A stretch of DNA of 64,000 nt from Microbacterium imperiale (GTDB taxonomy: Bacteria > Actinomycetota > Actinomycetes > Actinomycetales > Microbacteriaceae), in the NCBI RefSeq assembly GCF_017876655.1, contig NZ_JAGIOK010000001.1:310001-374000 (forward strand), read 5' to 3'. The notes beneath the pieces are model-generated. The model saw only the letters and a program-made list of their open reading frames with translations. It made no database searches and was not told the DNA's origin. The translations under genes were made by a program, and so were the position numbers. Shown in pieces: positions 1 to 9,742 of this stretch. Numbering within the stretch: the first letter of the stretch is position 1; every line of letters begins with the position of its first letter.

Positions 1-818
1 CGGGCGACGCGCCCCACCGGGACGTCTCGCCATCCTGCCGCTTCTCCGTAGGAGAACTGCACCAGGTCCTTCAGGTAGACGACACCCAGGATGTCGTCGC
101 GCTCGTCGTCCGTGACGGGCATGCGCGAGACCCCGCGCTCGAGGAACAACGCCAGCGCCTCATGGGTCGTCGCGGTCTGCGGAACCGTGACCATGTCGGT
201 CCGAGGAACCATGACGCTGCGGACGAGCGTGTCGGTGAAGTCGAAGACGGAGTGGATCAGGTCGCGATCGTCCGCCTCGATGAGGTCCTGCGACGCGGCC
301 TCGTCGACCATGCTCAGCAGCTGCTCCTCGGAGGCGAACGACGTGCCGCGCGAGACGCCGGGCGTGACCCGGTTGCCGACGATGACCAGCAGGTGCGCGA
401 GCGGACCCAGCACGATCCGGGCAGCGCGCACGATGGGCGCGCACGCGATGAGGAGCCCCCGGGCGTGCTGGCGGCCGACCGAGCGGGGGCTCGCGCCCAC
501 GAGGACGAACGACACCGCCGTCATCAGGAGCGCCGCGACCAGGATCGCCCACCACAGATTCTCGAGCGCGAGCGTCAGGGCCGCCGTGACGAAGACCGCG
601 GCGGTCGACTCGGCGAGGATGCGGATGAAGACGACGGCGTTGCCGTGGGCCGTCGTGTCGTCGGCGATGCGCCGCAGGGCGTTCTGCTGCCGGCCGAGCT
701 CGGCCCAGTCCGACAGGTCGGAGCGTGAGGTGACGCCCAGCGCGGCATCCAGAGCCGCCATCAGGCCCCCGAGCGCGACCAGGAAGACCGCGCCGAGGGC
801 GAGGAGGAGCTCGGTCAC
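1..818 (-). CDS. CNNM/CBS-domain hemolysin-family protein (partial)
   Basis: Only the first 272 codons are in the window; the gene continues beyond position 1. The N-terminal half has hydrophobic segments of a CNNM (DUF21) domain. From about residue 205 CBS-domain sequence begins, with the phrase MVPRTDMVTV typical of the CorC/HlyC family. Members are membrane proteins linked to divalent cation homeostasis; the name hemolysin is historical. The GTG start at 818 overlaps the ybeY stop by 4 bases (GTGA), so it is probably translated by coupling. In related genomes this gene usually precedes era, which would lie outside the window. Confidence 0.9.
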   Translation of the reverse strand, partial: MTELLLALGAVFLVALGGLMAALDAALGVTSRSDLSDWAELGRQQNALRRIADDTTAHGNAVVFIRILAESTAAVFVTAALTLALENLWWAILVAALLMTAVSFVLVGASPRSVGRQHARGLLIACAPIVRAARIVLGPLAHLLVIVGNRVTPGVSRGTSFASEEQLLSMVDEAASQDLIEADDRDLIHSVFDFTDTLVRSVMVPRTDMVTVPQTATTHEALALFLERGVSRMPVTDDERDDILGVVYLKDLVQFSYGEAAGWRDVPVGRVA

Positions 819-1279
819 GCTCGGCGGCGCTCGCTCGCGTGGAAGGCCGAGATCAGCTCGCGCTGAAGCCCGAACATCTCGCGCTCCTCTTCGGGCTCGG
901 CGTGGTCGAATCCGAGCAGGTGCAGCAGTCCGTGCGTGGTGAGCAGGATCAGTTCGTCGAGGGTGGTGTGTCGAGCTGCCTGAGCCTGCGCCTCGGCGAC
1001 CTGCGGGCACAGCACGATGTCGCCGAGCAGCCCGGGGGGCGTCGGTGCATCCTCGGTGCCGGGGCGCAGCTCGTCCATCGGGAAGCTCAGGACGTCGGTG
1101 GGGCCGGGCTCGTCCATCCACTGCACGTGCAGCGACTCCATCGCCCCTTCGTCGACGAGGAGGATGGCCAGGTCGGCATCGGGGCTGACGTTCAGCTGCG
1201 CCAGGTTGTGCTCCGTCAGACGCAGCAGCACGGTCTCATCGACCGAGACCCCGGACTCGTTGGTGATCTCGATGGTCAT
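815..1279 (-). CDS. ybeY: Endoribonuclease YbeY (rRNA maturation factor)
   Basis: A 154-residue protein with the family zinc-binding motif HGLLHLLGFDH near residues 116-126. YbeY is a metal-dependent endoribonuclease involved in 16S rRNA 3' maturation and ribosome quality control. The length is usual for the family. Its ATG overlaps the phoH stop (ATGA, 1276-1279) and its stop overlaps the next gene's GTG, so phoH-ybeY-hemolysin form a tightly coupled operon. Confidence 0.97.
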   Translation of the reverse strand: MTIEITNESGVSVDETVLLRLTEHNLAQLNVSPDADLAILLVDEGAMESLHVQWMDEPGPTDVLSFPMDELRPGTEDAPTPPGLLGDIVLCPQVAEAQAQAARHTTLDELILLTTHGLLHLLGFDHAEPEEEREMFGLQRELISAFHASERRRA

Positions 1280-2373
1280 GAAGAACGTCCTCGTTTCGGG
1301 AGTCGATCGCGGGGACCGGCGGGGCGGGCCGTCGAGCGGCGTTCGGCGCGGTTGGCGAACTCGCTCGCCTCGTCGCGCTCGCGCCGCGCCAGCAGGCGCT
1401 GCTCGTCGTACTCGCTGTAGGCGTCGACGATCCGGCCGACGAGCGTGTGGCGCACGACGTCGTCGCTCGTGAGGGTCGCGAAGTGGATGTCGTCGATGTC
1501 CTTGAGGACGCGCGTCACGGTGCGCAGGCCCGAGGTGCCCTGTGGCAGATCGACCTGCGTGATGTCGCCGGTCACGACCATCCGGGTGCCGAACCCGAGA
1601 CGCGTGAGGAACATCTTCATCTGCTCGGGCGTGGTGTTCTGCGCCTCGTCGAGCACGACGAAGGAGTCGTTCAGCGTCCGACCGCGCATGTACGCCAGCG
1701 GCGCGACCTCGATCGTTCCCGTCGCCATGAGCTTGGGCACGAGCTCGGGATCGAGCATCTCGTTGAGCGCGTCGTACAGCGGCCGCAGGTACGGGTCGAT
1801 CTTGTCGGTGAGGGTCCCCGGCAGGAATCCGAGCCGTTCGCCCGCCTCGACGGCCGGGCGCGTCAGGATGATGCGGTTGACCTCTTTACGCTGCAGGGCC
1901 TGCACGGCCTTCGCCATCGCGAGGTAGGTCTTACCCGTGCCCGCAGGACCGATGCCGAAGACGATCGTGTTCTCCTCGATCGCGTCGACGTACGCCTTCT
2001 GGCCGAGCGTCTTGGGCCGGATCACCTTGCCTCGCGACGACAGGATCGCCTCGCCGAGCACTTCGGAGGGCCGCGGCCCCTCGTCGCCGGGCGACCGACG
2101 CTGGAGGATGCGGCTGGACGTCGTGACATCGCTCGGGTCCAGGCCCTGACCGGCGCGGGCCATGGCGATCAGCTCGTCCACGAGAGCGCGCGCTGCCGCG
2201 ACGTCATCCGTCGAGCCGGTGAGCGTGATCTCGTTGCCGCGCACGAGGACGTCGACATCGGGGTGCTCCCGTTCGACGACGCGCAGCAGTCGGTCCTGCG
2301 GCCCGAGCAACTGGACCATGGCCACGCCGTCGGCGAAGATCGTCGCGACGGCGGGTTCGGAAGCGTCAGCCAC
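1276..2373 (-). CDS. phoH: PhoH family ATPase
   Basis: A 365-residue protein with an N-terminal nucleic-acid-binding (KH-like) part, Walker A GPAGTGKT near residue 140 and Walker B FVVLDEAQN near residue 240. PhoH-like ATPases are cytoplasmic and are thought to act in RNA metabolism, consistent with the ybeY neighbour. The reading frame is open further upstream, but I chose GTG at 2373 because a GGGAG ribosome site lies just ahead and the protein then begins VADASEP. The start lies 8 bases inside the upstream HIT gene. Confidence 0.93.
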   Translation of the reverse strand: MADASEPAVATIFADGVAMVQLLGPQDRLLRVVEREHPDVDVLVRGNEITLTGSTDDVAAARALVDELIAMARAGQGLDPSDVTTSSRILQRRSPGDEGPRPSEVLGEAILSSRGKVIRPKTLGQKAYVDAIEENTIVFGIGPAGTGKTYLAMAKAVQALQRKEVNRIILTRPAVEAGERLGFLPGTLTDKIDPYLRPLYDALNEMLDPELVPKLMATGTIEVAPLAYMRGRTLNDSFVVLDEAQNTTPEQMKMFLTRLGFGTRMVVTGDITQVDLPQGTSGLRTVTRVLKDIDDIHFATLTSDDVVRHTLVGRIVDAYSEYDEQRLLARRERDEASEFANRAERRSTARPAGPRDRLPKRGRSS

Positions 2374-2713
2374 CGAGGCTCCCTTCGGAGAGGCCACCGG
2401 CGAGGACGTGGGCATGGACGTGGAAGACCGTCTGCCCGGCCCCGGCGCCGGTGTTGAAGATGAGGCGGAAGTCGCCGTCGGCATGCTCGGCGGCGATGGA
2501 GTTGGCCAGGCCGATGAGCTCGCTCAGCAGAGCGGGATCGGCCGCGGCGAGCTCGACGACATTGCGGTACTCCTCGGTCTTGGGGATGACGAGAAGGTGG
2601 ACCGGAGCCTGCGGCGCGATGTCGCGGATGGCGAACACGTTCTCGGTCTCGGCGATGATCTCGGACGGGATCTCACCGCGGAGGATGCGCGTGAAGACGG
2701 AGGGTTCGCTCAT
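2366..2713 (-). CDS. HIT family nucleotide-binding protein
   Basis: A 115-residue histidine triad protein with the signature HVHAHVL near the C-terminus. The family hydrolyses or transfers nucleotides from adenylated substrates (purine nucleoside phosphoramidase type). It is the first gene of the HIT-phoH-ybeY-hemolysin operon. A TAGACT -10 hexamer sits exactly 6 bases before the ATG, so the transcript is probably leaderless. Confidence 0.95.
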   Translation of the reverse strand: MSEPSVFTRILRGEIPSEIIAETENVFAIRDIAPQAPVHLLVIPKTEEYRNVVELAAADPALLSELIGLANSIAAEHADGDFRLIFNTGAGAGQTVFHVHAHVLAGGLSEGSLGG

Positions 2714-2719
2714 TCGCCC

Positions 2720-2725
2720 AGTCTA
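2720..2725 (-). promoter_or_regulatory. Leaderless -10 element for the HIT operon
   Basis: TAGACT on the minus strand, 6 bases before the HIT ATG at 2713. The expected transcription start coincides with the start codon. No convincing -35 box was seen. Confidence 0.6.
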
Positions 2726-2759
2726 TCGACGGGCAGGCCGAGCGGGTCGGCGGAAGCCG

Positions 2760-3488
2760 TCACCATCTCCCCAACGCGACGTTGACGACGCCGAGCGCCG
2801 CGGGGCCTGCTGTCGAGGTGCGCAGTACCGTGTCGCCGAGGCGGACGAGGGTCGCCCCCGCGTCGCGGAGCTCGTCGAGCTCATCGGGGGCGATGCCGCC
2901 CTCGGGCCCGACGACGAGGTCGACGTCGCCCTCACCGAGATCGACCTCGCTGAGACGCTCGGTGGCGGACGGCTCGAGCACGAGCATGCGGGTGCGCCCG
3001 GCTCGGGCCACGAGGTCTCGCGTCGTCGCCGGCGCGCCCACGAGGGGCAGCCACGGCCGGTGCGCCTGCTTCGCGGCCTCGCGCGCGATGGTCGTCCAGC
3101 GCTGCACCCCCCGTTCGAGCTTCGGGCCCGCCCATCGAGACACGCTGCGCGCGGCCTGCCACGGCACGATCTCGTCGACGCCCAGCTCCGTGCTCGCCTG
3201 TACCGCGAGCTCGTCGCGATCACCCTTCGCGAGCGCCTGGACCAGGGTCACGCGCCGCGTCGGCGCCGGATGTTCGGCGCGCGAGCCGACCTCGATGCAC
3301 ACACGCCTGGGGTCGGCGGACACCACGACCCCGGTGAGCCAGACCCCGGACCCGTCGCCCACCGTGACGGCCTCGCCGGCGCGGACCCGACGCACACCCG
3401 CTGCATGGTGGGCCTCCGGCCCCGTCAGATCGACGGTGTCCCCCGCGCGCGCATCGAGCGGCGCGTCGACGACGAAGTGCAGTGCCAC
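2760..3488 (-). CDS. rsmE: 16S rRNA m3U1498 methyltransferase RsmE
   Basis: A 242-residue SPOUT-class methyltransferase. The C-terminal knot carries the SAM-binding phrase VVGPEGGIAP near residue 190 and LGDTVLRTSTAG further on, both diagnostic of RsmE. The N-terminal domain is the PUA-like RNA-binding part. It methylates U1498 of 16S rRNA. It follows dnaJ by 3 bases and is probably co-transcribed with hrcA-dnaJ, the usual actinobacterial order. Confidence 0.95.
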   Translation of the reverse strand: MALHFVVDAPLDARAGDTVDLTGPEAHHAAGVRRVRAGEAVTVGDGSGVWLTGVVVSADPRRVCIEVGSRAEHPAPTRRVTLVQALAKGDRDELAVQASTELGVDEIVPWQAARSVSRWAGPKLERGVQRWTTIAREAAKQAHRPWLPLVGAPATTRDLVARAGRTRMLVLEPSATERLSEVDLGEGDVDLVVGPEGGIAPDELDELRDAGATLVRLGDTVLRTSTAGPAALGVVNVALGRW

Positions 3489-3491
3489 CGC

Positions 3492-4613
3492 TCAGCTGTT
3501 CCGGAAGCGGTCGCGCAGCTTCGCGAACATGCCCTGGTGGAACTCCGCCAGACGCGGCGCCGGCGCCTTCGTGCGGCGCTTCAGCTCCTCGATCAGGGCG
3601 CGCTCCTTGGCGTCGAGGCGAGTCGGCGTCACGACGTGCACCCCGACGCGCAGATCGCCGCGCGTGGAGCCCCGCAGGGGCGTGATGCCGCGGCCCTTGA
3701 CCGTCAGGACGTCGCCGGACTGCACGCCCGGGCGCAGCTCGAGCTCGACGGTTCCGTCGAGGGACTCGATCGTCGTGGTGGCGCCGAGCACGGCATCGGG
3801 CATCGACACCTCGAGGGTCGCGAGCAGGTCGTCGCCTTCGCGACTGAACACGTCGTGCGCCTCGACCGTGACCTCGAGGTAGAGGTCGCCGTTGGGACCG
3901 CCCGCGGGCCCGACCTCGCCGGAGCCCGGGAGCTGCAGCCGCAGCCCGGTCTCGACACCCGCCGGGATGTCGAGCGAGACGGTCCGGCGGGCGCGAACGC
4001 GCCCCTGACCCTGACAGGTCGTGCACGGGTAGGGAATCGTCGTCCCATAGCCCTGGCACACGTTGCACGGCTGGGAGGTGACGACGTTGCCGAGCAGGCT
4101 GCGCACTGTGCGCTGGACGTTGCCCGCTCCGTGGCAGACGTCGCACGTCACCGGCTGCGTTCCCGGCTGGCAGCACGAGCCCTGGCATGTGTCGCACAGA
4201 ACGGCCGTGTCGACCTCGATGTCGCGGTGGACGCCGAACACGACGTCGTCCAGCTCGAGGGTCACGCGCACCAGCGCGTCCTGCCCGCGCTCGCGGCGGG
4301 AGCGCGGGCGGCCGGCGCGAGCACCGCCCCCTGCTCCCCCGCCGAAGAACGTCTCGAAGATGTCGCTGAAGCCACCGAAGCCGCCGGCGCCGCCGAAGCC
4401 GCCCGCGGCGTCGCCGCCCATGTCGTAGCGCTGGCGCTGCTCGGGATCGCTGAGCACGTCGTAGGCGTGCGTCACCAGCTTGAAGCGCTCGGACGCGTCC
4501 TCGCCCGGGTTGACGTCGGGGTGCAGTTCGCGCGCGAGGCGTCGGTATGCCTTCTTGATCTCGTCGGGCGACGCGTCGCGCGCGACGCCCAGGACCTCGT
4601 AGTGGTCAGCCAC
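3492..4613 (-). CDS. dnaJ: Chaperone DnaJ (DnaJ2 type)
   Basis: A 373-residue J-protein: J domain at residues 3-68 with HPD, then a Gly/Phe-rich linker, then four Cys-rich zinc motifs ([32 protein letters not shown]) at about residues 137-210, then the C-terminal substrate-binding domains. It delivers clients to DnaK and stimulates its ATPase. The first zinc motif ends in Cys where Gly is usual, but both zinc pairs are intact. It lies 39 bases after hrcA and is probably under CIRCE/HrcA control. A small hairpin (about 4627-4641) sits in that gap. Confidence 0.96.
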   Translation of the reverse strand: MADHYEVLGVARDASPDEIKKAYRRLARELHPDVNPGEDASERFKLVTHAYDVLSDPEQRQRYDMGGDAAGGFGGAGGFGGFSDIFETFFGGGAGGGARAGRPRSRRERGQDALVRVTLELDDVVFGVHRDIEVDTAVLCDTCQGSCCQPGTQPVTCDVCHGAGNVQRTVRSLLGNVVTSQPCNVCQGYGTTIPYPCTTCQGQGRVRARRTVSLDIPAGVETGLRLQLPGSGEVGPAGGPNGDLYLEVTVEAHDVFSREGDDLLATLEVSMPDAVLGATTTIESLDGTVELELRPGVQSGDVLTVKGRGITPLRGSTRGDLRVGVHVVTPTRLDAKERALIEELKRRTKAPAPRLAEFHQGMFAKLRDRFRNS

Positions 4614-4652
4614 GGATCGCCTTTCCGCCCCTGCGGGCGTGGGTGGATACGG

Positions 4653-5690
4653 TCAGCGGGCGCTCTCGTCGTCCTCAAGCAGCCGGCTGAGATAGTGGGC
4701 GACGGCACGCACCGTCGCGAGGTTGGTCGGGTAGTCCATGCGGGTCGGACCCATGAGGCCGACACGCGCGTGCGAACCCGGCACGTCGTAGTCGCTCGTC
4801 ACGACAGAGGCCTCCGAGAGCCCGAACGCCTCGTTCTCGCGGCCGATACGGGTGGCGACGCCGCGCTCGTCGGCGACCATCTCGCCCATCAGCCGCAGAA
4901 GGGTCACCTGCTCCTCAATCGCCTCGAGCAGCGGGTAGATACTGCCGCGGAAATCCGCTTCGCGACGGGCCAGGGTGGCCGTGCCGGCCATGACGAGCCG
5001 GTCCTGTCGGAACGTCTCGAGCTCCTCCACGAGAATCCGGGCGATCTCCCGGACGGCGTCGCCGATGGGATCCCCGGCGGACTGCCCTTCGGCCAGAGCC
5101 GACACCGCCTGCGACGCATCGCGGATGGAGCTGCCCGTGATGGCGGCGCGCAGCGTCGCCTTCGCGACGGCGAACTGCGCTTCGTCGAGGAGCGTGCGCA
5201 CGACGCCGACGCGCTGCGAGACCCGCCCGGTGTCGGTGACCACGATCACGACGAGTCGCCCGCCGCCGAGGTCGACCAGCTCGAGGTGCGAGACCTGAGC
5301 CCGCGCGAACGAGGGGTACTGCACCATCGCGACTTGACCGGTCAGCTGCGTCAGCGCGCGCACGGTTCGGACGAGGAGGTCGTCGAGGTCGGACGGCCCG
5401 TCGAGGAAGGTCGCGATCGCCGAGCGCTGCGCGGGGCTGAGCGGGCGGAGTCCGGCGAGATGGTCGACGAAGACGCGGTAGCCCTTGTCGGTGGGCACGC
5501 GGCCCGACGACGTGTGGGGCGCCGCGATCAGCTCCTCGTCCTCGAGCAGGGCCATGTCGTTGCGGATCGTCGCCGCCGACACGCCGAACGCATGCCGCTC
5601 GACGATCGACTTGCTGCCGACCGGCTCGCGGGTGTCGACATAGTCCTGCACGATCGCTCGCAGCACCTGCAGTCCGCGTTCCGAGACCAT
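4653..5690 (-). CDS. hrcA: Heat-inducible transcription repressor HrcA
   Basis: A 345-residue repressor with an N-terminal winged helix (residues 1-75; SERGLQVLRAIVQDYVDTRE and VSAATIRNDM are typical). HrcA binds CIRCE to repress chaperone genes. The ATG at 5690 was preferred over an upstream in-frame ATG because GGAGGTGAC lies immediately before it and the upstream start would fall inside the CIRCE element. Downstream are dnaJ and rsmE. Confidence 0.96.
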   Translation of the reverse strand: MVSERGLQVLRAIVQDYVDTREPVGSKSIVERHAFGVSAATIRNDMALLEDEELIAAPHTSSGRVPTDKGYRVFVDHLAGLRPLSPAQRSAIATFLDGPSDLDDLLVRTVRALTQLTGQVAMVQYPSFARAQVSHLELVDLGGGRLVVIVVTDTGRVSQRVGVVRTLLDEAQFAVAKATLRAAITGSSIRDASQAVSALAEGQSAGDPIGDAVREIARILVEELETFRQDRLVMAGTATLARREADFRGSIYPLLEAIEEQVTLLRLMGEMVADERGVATRIGRENEAFGLSEASVVTSDYDVPGSHARVGLMGPTRMDYPTNLATVRAVAHYLSRLLEDDESAR

Positions 5691-5702
5691 GTCACCTCCT
5701 CG

Positions 5703-5729
5703 CTGGCACTCGCTATACCTGAGTGCCAA
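5703..5729 (-). promoter_or_regulatory. CIRCE operator of the hrcA operon
   Basis: Inverted repeat TGGCACTC (5704-5711) / 9-base spacer / GAGTGCCA (5721-5728), matching the CIRCE consensus in arm sequence and spacer length. It lies between the hrcA ribosome site and a TAGAAT -10 box at 5729-5734, so HrcA bound here would block transcription of hrcA-dnaJ-rsmE. This is autoregulation by established HrcA biology. Confidence 0.95.
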
Positions 5730-5765
5730 TTCTATCGCGAACCGACACGGGATAGCCGCCGGGAC

Positions 5766-6983
5766 TCACTCCGTGAGAGCACGCACCACGGCGTCGGCCA
5801 TCAGGCGCCCCCGCCGCGTCAGGACGATACGTCCGCGCACCGCGTCCGCCCCTTCGATGAGCCCGTCCGCGATGAGGGCGGCGACGCCCCGGCGGCCGTC
5901 CTCATCCAGTTCGGCCACGGGCAGCCCTTCCGCGATGCGCGTGCGCAGCAGCACGGATTCGAGGCGTCGAGCCGCGGCATCCGGTCGTTCCCGGCCCGCC
6001 GCCGGTGAGGCGTCCATCGCGAGACGCTGTGCGTACGCGGCCGGGTGCTTCACGTTCCACCAGCGCAGCCCGCCCACGTGGCTGTGCGCGCCGGGCCCGT
6101 AGCCCCACCAGTCGGTGCCGCGCCAGTACGCGAGGTTGTGGCGCGACCTCTGCTCCGGCGACGTGGCCCAGTTCGACACCTCGTACCAGGAGTAGCCCGC
6201 GGCTGCGAGCAGCGTGTCGGCCGTCTCGTACATGTCGGCCTGCAGATCGTCGTCGGGGGCAGGCACCTCGCCGCGCCGGATCTGACGTTCGAGCTTCGTC
6301 CCGTCTTCGATGATCAGGGCGTACGCCGACACGTGGTCGGGCGCCAGAGCGATGGCCGTCTCTACGGAGGCACGCCAGTCGGCCAGGCTCTCGCCCGGCG
6401 CGCCGTAGATCAGGTCGAGGGACACATCGAGACCCGCCGAGCGCGCTGCGGAGACCGCCGTCGCCACGTTCGCGGGGTCATGGGTGCGATCCAGCGCCGC
6501 CAGCACGTGCGGCACCGCCGACTGCATCCCGATAGAGAGACGCGTCACCCCGGCCGCAGCCAGCTCGTCGGCGACCGCGGGCGTCATCGTGTCGGGATTG
6601 GCCTCGACCGTCACCTCCGCGCCGGGCGCGATGCCGAACGTGTCACGGACGCCGCCCAGCATCCGCGCGAGATCCCCCGGCGGCAGCAGGGTCGGAGTGC
6701 CACCGCCGAAGAAGACGGTCGCGGCGGGGCGACGGGGACCGCGCGCGTCGAGCACCCGAGCCGAGAGCGCGACCTCGCGCAGCACCTCGTCGGCGTAGGC
6801 GTCCTGACGCGCGCCTCGCAGCTCGGTGGCGGTGTACGTGTTGAAGTCGCAGTATCCGCAGCGCACGCGGCAGAACGGCACGTGCAGGTACACGCCGAAG
6901 TCCGCATCGGGCGAGACGAGAAGGTCGTCGGGCAGGGCTCCGTCAGCGGGAACGGGATCGCCCAGGGGCAGCGCTGCCCCCAT
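5766..6983 (-). CDS. hemW: Radical SAM heme chaperone HemW
   Basis: A 405-residue radical SAM protein with the cluster motif FCRVRCGYCDF near residues 37-47 (CxxxCxxC). It is similar to coproporphyrinogen III oxidase, but the position beside lepA and hrcA and the motif favour HemW, a heme chaperone. The start overlaps the stop of the upstream DUF1990 gene by one base (TGATG), so translation is probably coupled. No other heme genes are nearby. Confidence 0.93.
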   Translation of the reverse strand: MGAALPLGDPVPADGALPDDLLVSPDADFGVYLHVPFCRVRCGYCDFNTYTATELRGARQDAYADEVLREVALSARVLDARGPRRPAATVFFGGGTPTLLPPGDLARMLGGVRDTFGIAPGAEVTVEANPDTMTPAVADELAAAGVTRLSIGMQSAVPHVLAALDRTHDPANVATAVSAARSAGLDVSLDLIYGAPGESLADWRASVETAIALAPDHVSAYALIIEDGTKLERQIRRGEVPAPDDDLQADMYETADTLLAAAGYSWYEVSNWATSPEQRSRHNLAYWRGTDWWGYGPGAHSHVGGLRWWNVKHPAAYAQRLAMDASPAAGRERPDAAARRLESVLLRTRIAEGLPVAELDEDGRRGVAALIADGLIEGADAVRGRIVLTRRGRLMADAVVRALTE

Positions 6984-7642
6984 CAGGACCCGGGGGTGGC
7001 GTACAACGGCGAGATCGCGCGGAGGTATCCCTGGAACAGCAGGCGGCGACGCCGCCGAACGAGGGCGGGCAGCATCCGGTACAGCATCGCCGTCGGACGG
7101 TCGAAGGCGCGCACGACGAACCAGACCTCGTCATTGTCGCGCCACTCGAGCAGGAACGACTCCTCACCGCTGACGACCGAGCCGTCGACCGTGCCGAGCG
7201 CGAACGCCACGCGGCGCGGCTCCTCGTCCACGAAGATGACGCGCAGCTCACCGTCGGCACTGTGACCGGCGACCCGTCCGTGGACGCGCAGCGTCGTGCC
7301 GGCCCCGACGTAGGGGGTGCCGTCGGCGTCGAAGCGCTGCTCGTGCTCGAGGCTGCTCGGTGCCACCGCGTTTCCTTCGTCGTCGAAAGCGACGCCGGTG
7401 TACATCGGGCCCGAGGCGGGGCGCACGTCGGTGACGCGCAGGCCCGCTCCGCGCAGCGCGCTCCACGACATGAGCAGGTCGGCGGCCGTGTCGAACCGCG
7501 CTTCGCCGCTGCCGATGCGCCAAGCGTCCTCAGCGGGGATGCTGCGCTCGGGCGGGTAGGCCATCAGGTCGTGGGCCCGGGTCGCCCCCACCGCCGCGTA
7601 GTCGACGGTCTCATCACGGAAGGTTCCGCGTCGGTGATGCAT
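6983..7642 (-). CDS. DUF1990 family protein
   Basis: A 219-residue protein I recognise as DUF1990: features include MAYPPERS near the N-terminus, EESFLLEWRDNDEVWF near residue 160 and a basic hydrophobic tail. No catalytic function is established for the family. It is preceded by GAGGAGAGCG and sits in the lepA-DUF1990-hemW run. A role in translation or heme chemistry cannot be inferred from position alone. Confidence 0.8.
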   Translation of the reverse strand: MHHRRGTFRDETVDYAAVGATRAHDLMAYPPERSIPAEDAWRIGSGEARFDTAADLLMSWSALRGAGLRVTDVRPASGPMYTGVAFDDEGNAVAPSSLEHEQRFDADGTPYVGAGTTLRVHGRVAGHSADGELRVIFVDEEPRRVAFALGTVDGSVVSGEESFLLEWRDNDEVWFVVRAFDRPTAMLYRMLPALVRRRRRLLFQGYLRAISPLYATPGS

Positions 7643-7668
7643 CGCTCTCCTCGTGGATCCGGTGGTGA

Positions 7669-9519
7669 CTACTTCTTGTCCTTGCCCTCGACGTCGCCCG
7701 AGAGCGCCGCGATGAAGGCTTCCTGGGGCACCTCGACCCGGCCGACCATCTTCATGCGCTTCTTGCCCTCCTTCTGCTTCTCGAGGAGCTTGCGCTTGCG
7801 GGTGATGTCACCGCCATAGCACTTGGCGAGCACGTCCTTGCGGATGGCGCGGATGTTCTCGCGGGCGATGATGCGCGCCCCGATGGCGGCCTGAATGGGC
7901 ACCTCGAACTGCTGACGCGGGATGAGCTTGCGCAGGCGCTCGGTCATCATCGTGCCGTAGGCGTACGCCTTCTCGCGGTGGACGATCGAGCTGAAGGCAT
8001 CCACCTTCTCGCCCTGCAGCAGGATGTCGACCTTCACCAGGTCGGCGGTCTGCGACCCGGCGGGCTCGTAGTCGAGGCTCGCGTAGCCCTGCGTGCGCGA
8101 CTTGAGGTGGTCGAAGAAGTCGAAGACGATCTCGCCGAGCGGCATGTTGTACCGCAGCTCGACGCGGTCCTCGCTGAGGTAGTCCATGCCGAGCAGCGTG
8201 CCGCGACGCGACTGACACAGTTCCATGACGGTGCCGACGTAGTCCTTCGGGGCGAGGATGCCGACCTTGACGACCGGCTCCGAGACCTCGGCCACCCGCC
8301 CGTCGGGGTATTCGCTCGGGTTCGTCACGACGACCGTCTCGCCCGTGTCGGTCGCGACCTCGTACGTCACCGACGGCGCGGTCGTGATGAGGTCGAGACC
8401 GAACTCGCGCGAGAGGCGCTCGGTGATGATCTCGAGGTGCAGCAGGCCGAGGAAGCCGCAGCGGAACCCGAAGCCGAGCGCCACCGACGTCTCGGGCTCG
8501 TACTGCAGCGAGGCGTCCGAGAGCTTGAGCTTGTCGAGCGCTTCGCGCAGGTCGCCGTAGTCGCTGCCGTCGATCGGGTAGATCCCCGAGAAGACCATGG
8601 GCTTGGGGTCGGTGTAACCGGGCAGGGCCTCGGTCGCGGGCTTGCGGTGGTTGGTGATGGTGTCACCGACCTTCGACTGACGCACGTCCTTCACACCGGT
8701 GATGAGGTAGCCCACCTCGCCGACGCCCAGCCCCTTGGTCGGGATCGGCTCGGGGCTCGACACACCGATCTCGAGCAGCTCGTGCGTCGCACGCGTCGAC
8801 ATCATCTGGATGCGCTCGCGCGGCTCGAGCTTGCCGTCGACCATGCGCACGTAGGTGACGACGCCGCGATAGGCGTCGTAGACCGAGTCGAAGATCATCG
8901 CGCGCGCCGGAGCCTCGGGGTCGCCCACGGGGGCCGGGATGCGATCGACGATGCGGTCGAGCAGGTCTTCGACGCCCATGCCGGTCTTGCCGCTCACGCG
9001 CAGCACGTCTTCCGGGTCGCCGCCGATGAGGTTGGCCAGCTCGGCCGCGTACTTCTCGGGATCGGCCGCCGGCAGATCGATCTTGTTCAGGACCGGGATG
9101 ATCTGCAGGTCGTTCTCGAGCGCGAGGTACAGGTTCGCGAGGGTCTGCGCCTCGATCCCCTGCGCGGCGTCCACGAGGAGGATCGCTCCCTCGCACGCGG
9201 CGAGCGAGCGGCTGACCTCGTACGTGAAGTCGACGTGACCCGGCGTGTCGATCATGTTGAGCGCGAACGTGCCGGAGTCCTTCGACCACGGCATCCGGAC
9301 GGCCTGGCTCTTGATCGTGATGCCGCGCTCGCGCTCGATGTCCATCCGATCGAGGTACTGGGCGCGCATGTCACGGTCGGCGACGACGCCGGTGATCTGC
9401 AGCATCCGGTCGGCGAGCGTCGACTTGCCATGGTCGATGTGGGCGATGATGCAGAAGTTGCGGATGAGCTCGGGCGGCGTGGCGGCGGGCGCGAGCGGCT
9501 GAAGGGCGCGCGGAGACAT
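7669..9519 (-). CDS. lepA: Elongation factor 4 (LepA)
   Basis: A 616-residue translational GTPase: G1 [13 protein letters not shown] near residue 27, G3 DTPGHVDF near residue 90, G4 NKIDLP near residue 145, and the family-specific C-terminal domain ending in a lysine-rich tail. EF4 acts on ribosomes as a back-translocase or assembly factor. A TAGACT box lies 9 bases before the ATG, predicting a leader of only about 2 bases. In many actinobacteria rpsT is the divergent neighbour; here two genes lie in between. Confidence 0.98.
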   Translation of the reverse strand: MSPRALQPLAPAATPPELIRNFCIIAHIDHGKSTLADRMLQITGVVADRDMRAQYLDRMDIERERGITIKSQAVRMPWSKDSGTFALNMIDTPGHVDFTYEVSRSLAACEGAILLVDAAQGIEAQTLANLYLALENDLQIIPVLNKIDLPAADPEKYAAELANLIGGDPEDVLRVSGKTGMGVEDLLDRIVDRIPAPVGDPEAPARAMIFDSVYDAYRGVVTYVRMVDGKLEPRERIQMMSTRATHELLEIGVSSPEPIPTKGLGVGEVGYLITGVKDVRQSKVGDTITNHRKPATEALPGYTDPKPMVFSGIYPIDGSDYGDLREALDKLKLSDASLQYEPETSVALGFGFRCGFLGLLHLEIITERLSREFGLDLITTAPSVTYEVATDTGETVVVTNPSEYPDGRVAEVSEPVVKVGILAPKDYVGTVMELCQSRRGTLLGMDYLSEDRVELRYNMPLGEIVFDFFDHLKSRTQGYASLDYEPAGSQTADLVKVDILLQGEKVDAFSSIVHREKAYAYGTMMTERLRKLIPRQQFEVPIQAAIGARIIARENIRAIRKDVLAKCYGGDITRKRKLLEKQKEGKKRMKMVGRVEVPQEAFIAALSGDVEGKDKK

Positions 9520-9742
9520 GTCCCGGGAAGTCTACCCGGGGGCTCGCCGCCCGACGGCCTCGACGATCCCGCGCGCGGCACAATACGACGCCGGATGCCG
9601 GACACGCCAGCAATCCGTCGAGTGAAAAACAATTAACCATCTCGCTACTTGCCGAACAGGTCGATCGCGTCGAATGCTCAGTGCGGCGGCCGGCGGTTGC
9701 GCGAACTCACCGCGCCCGGTCCGCTTCCCCCCGGAGAGCACC

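Noticed and set aside
2451..6008. Very long plus-strand open frame (over 1,100 codons)
   Set aside because: It lies antisense to rsmE, dnaJ and hrcA, all well supported; the Arg/Ala/Asp-rich translation is a high-GC shadow. The same applies to the long frames opposite leuS, ileS, obg, rne and valS.
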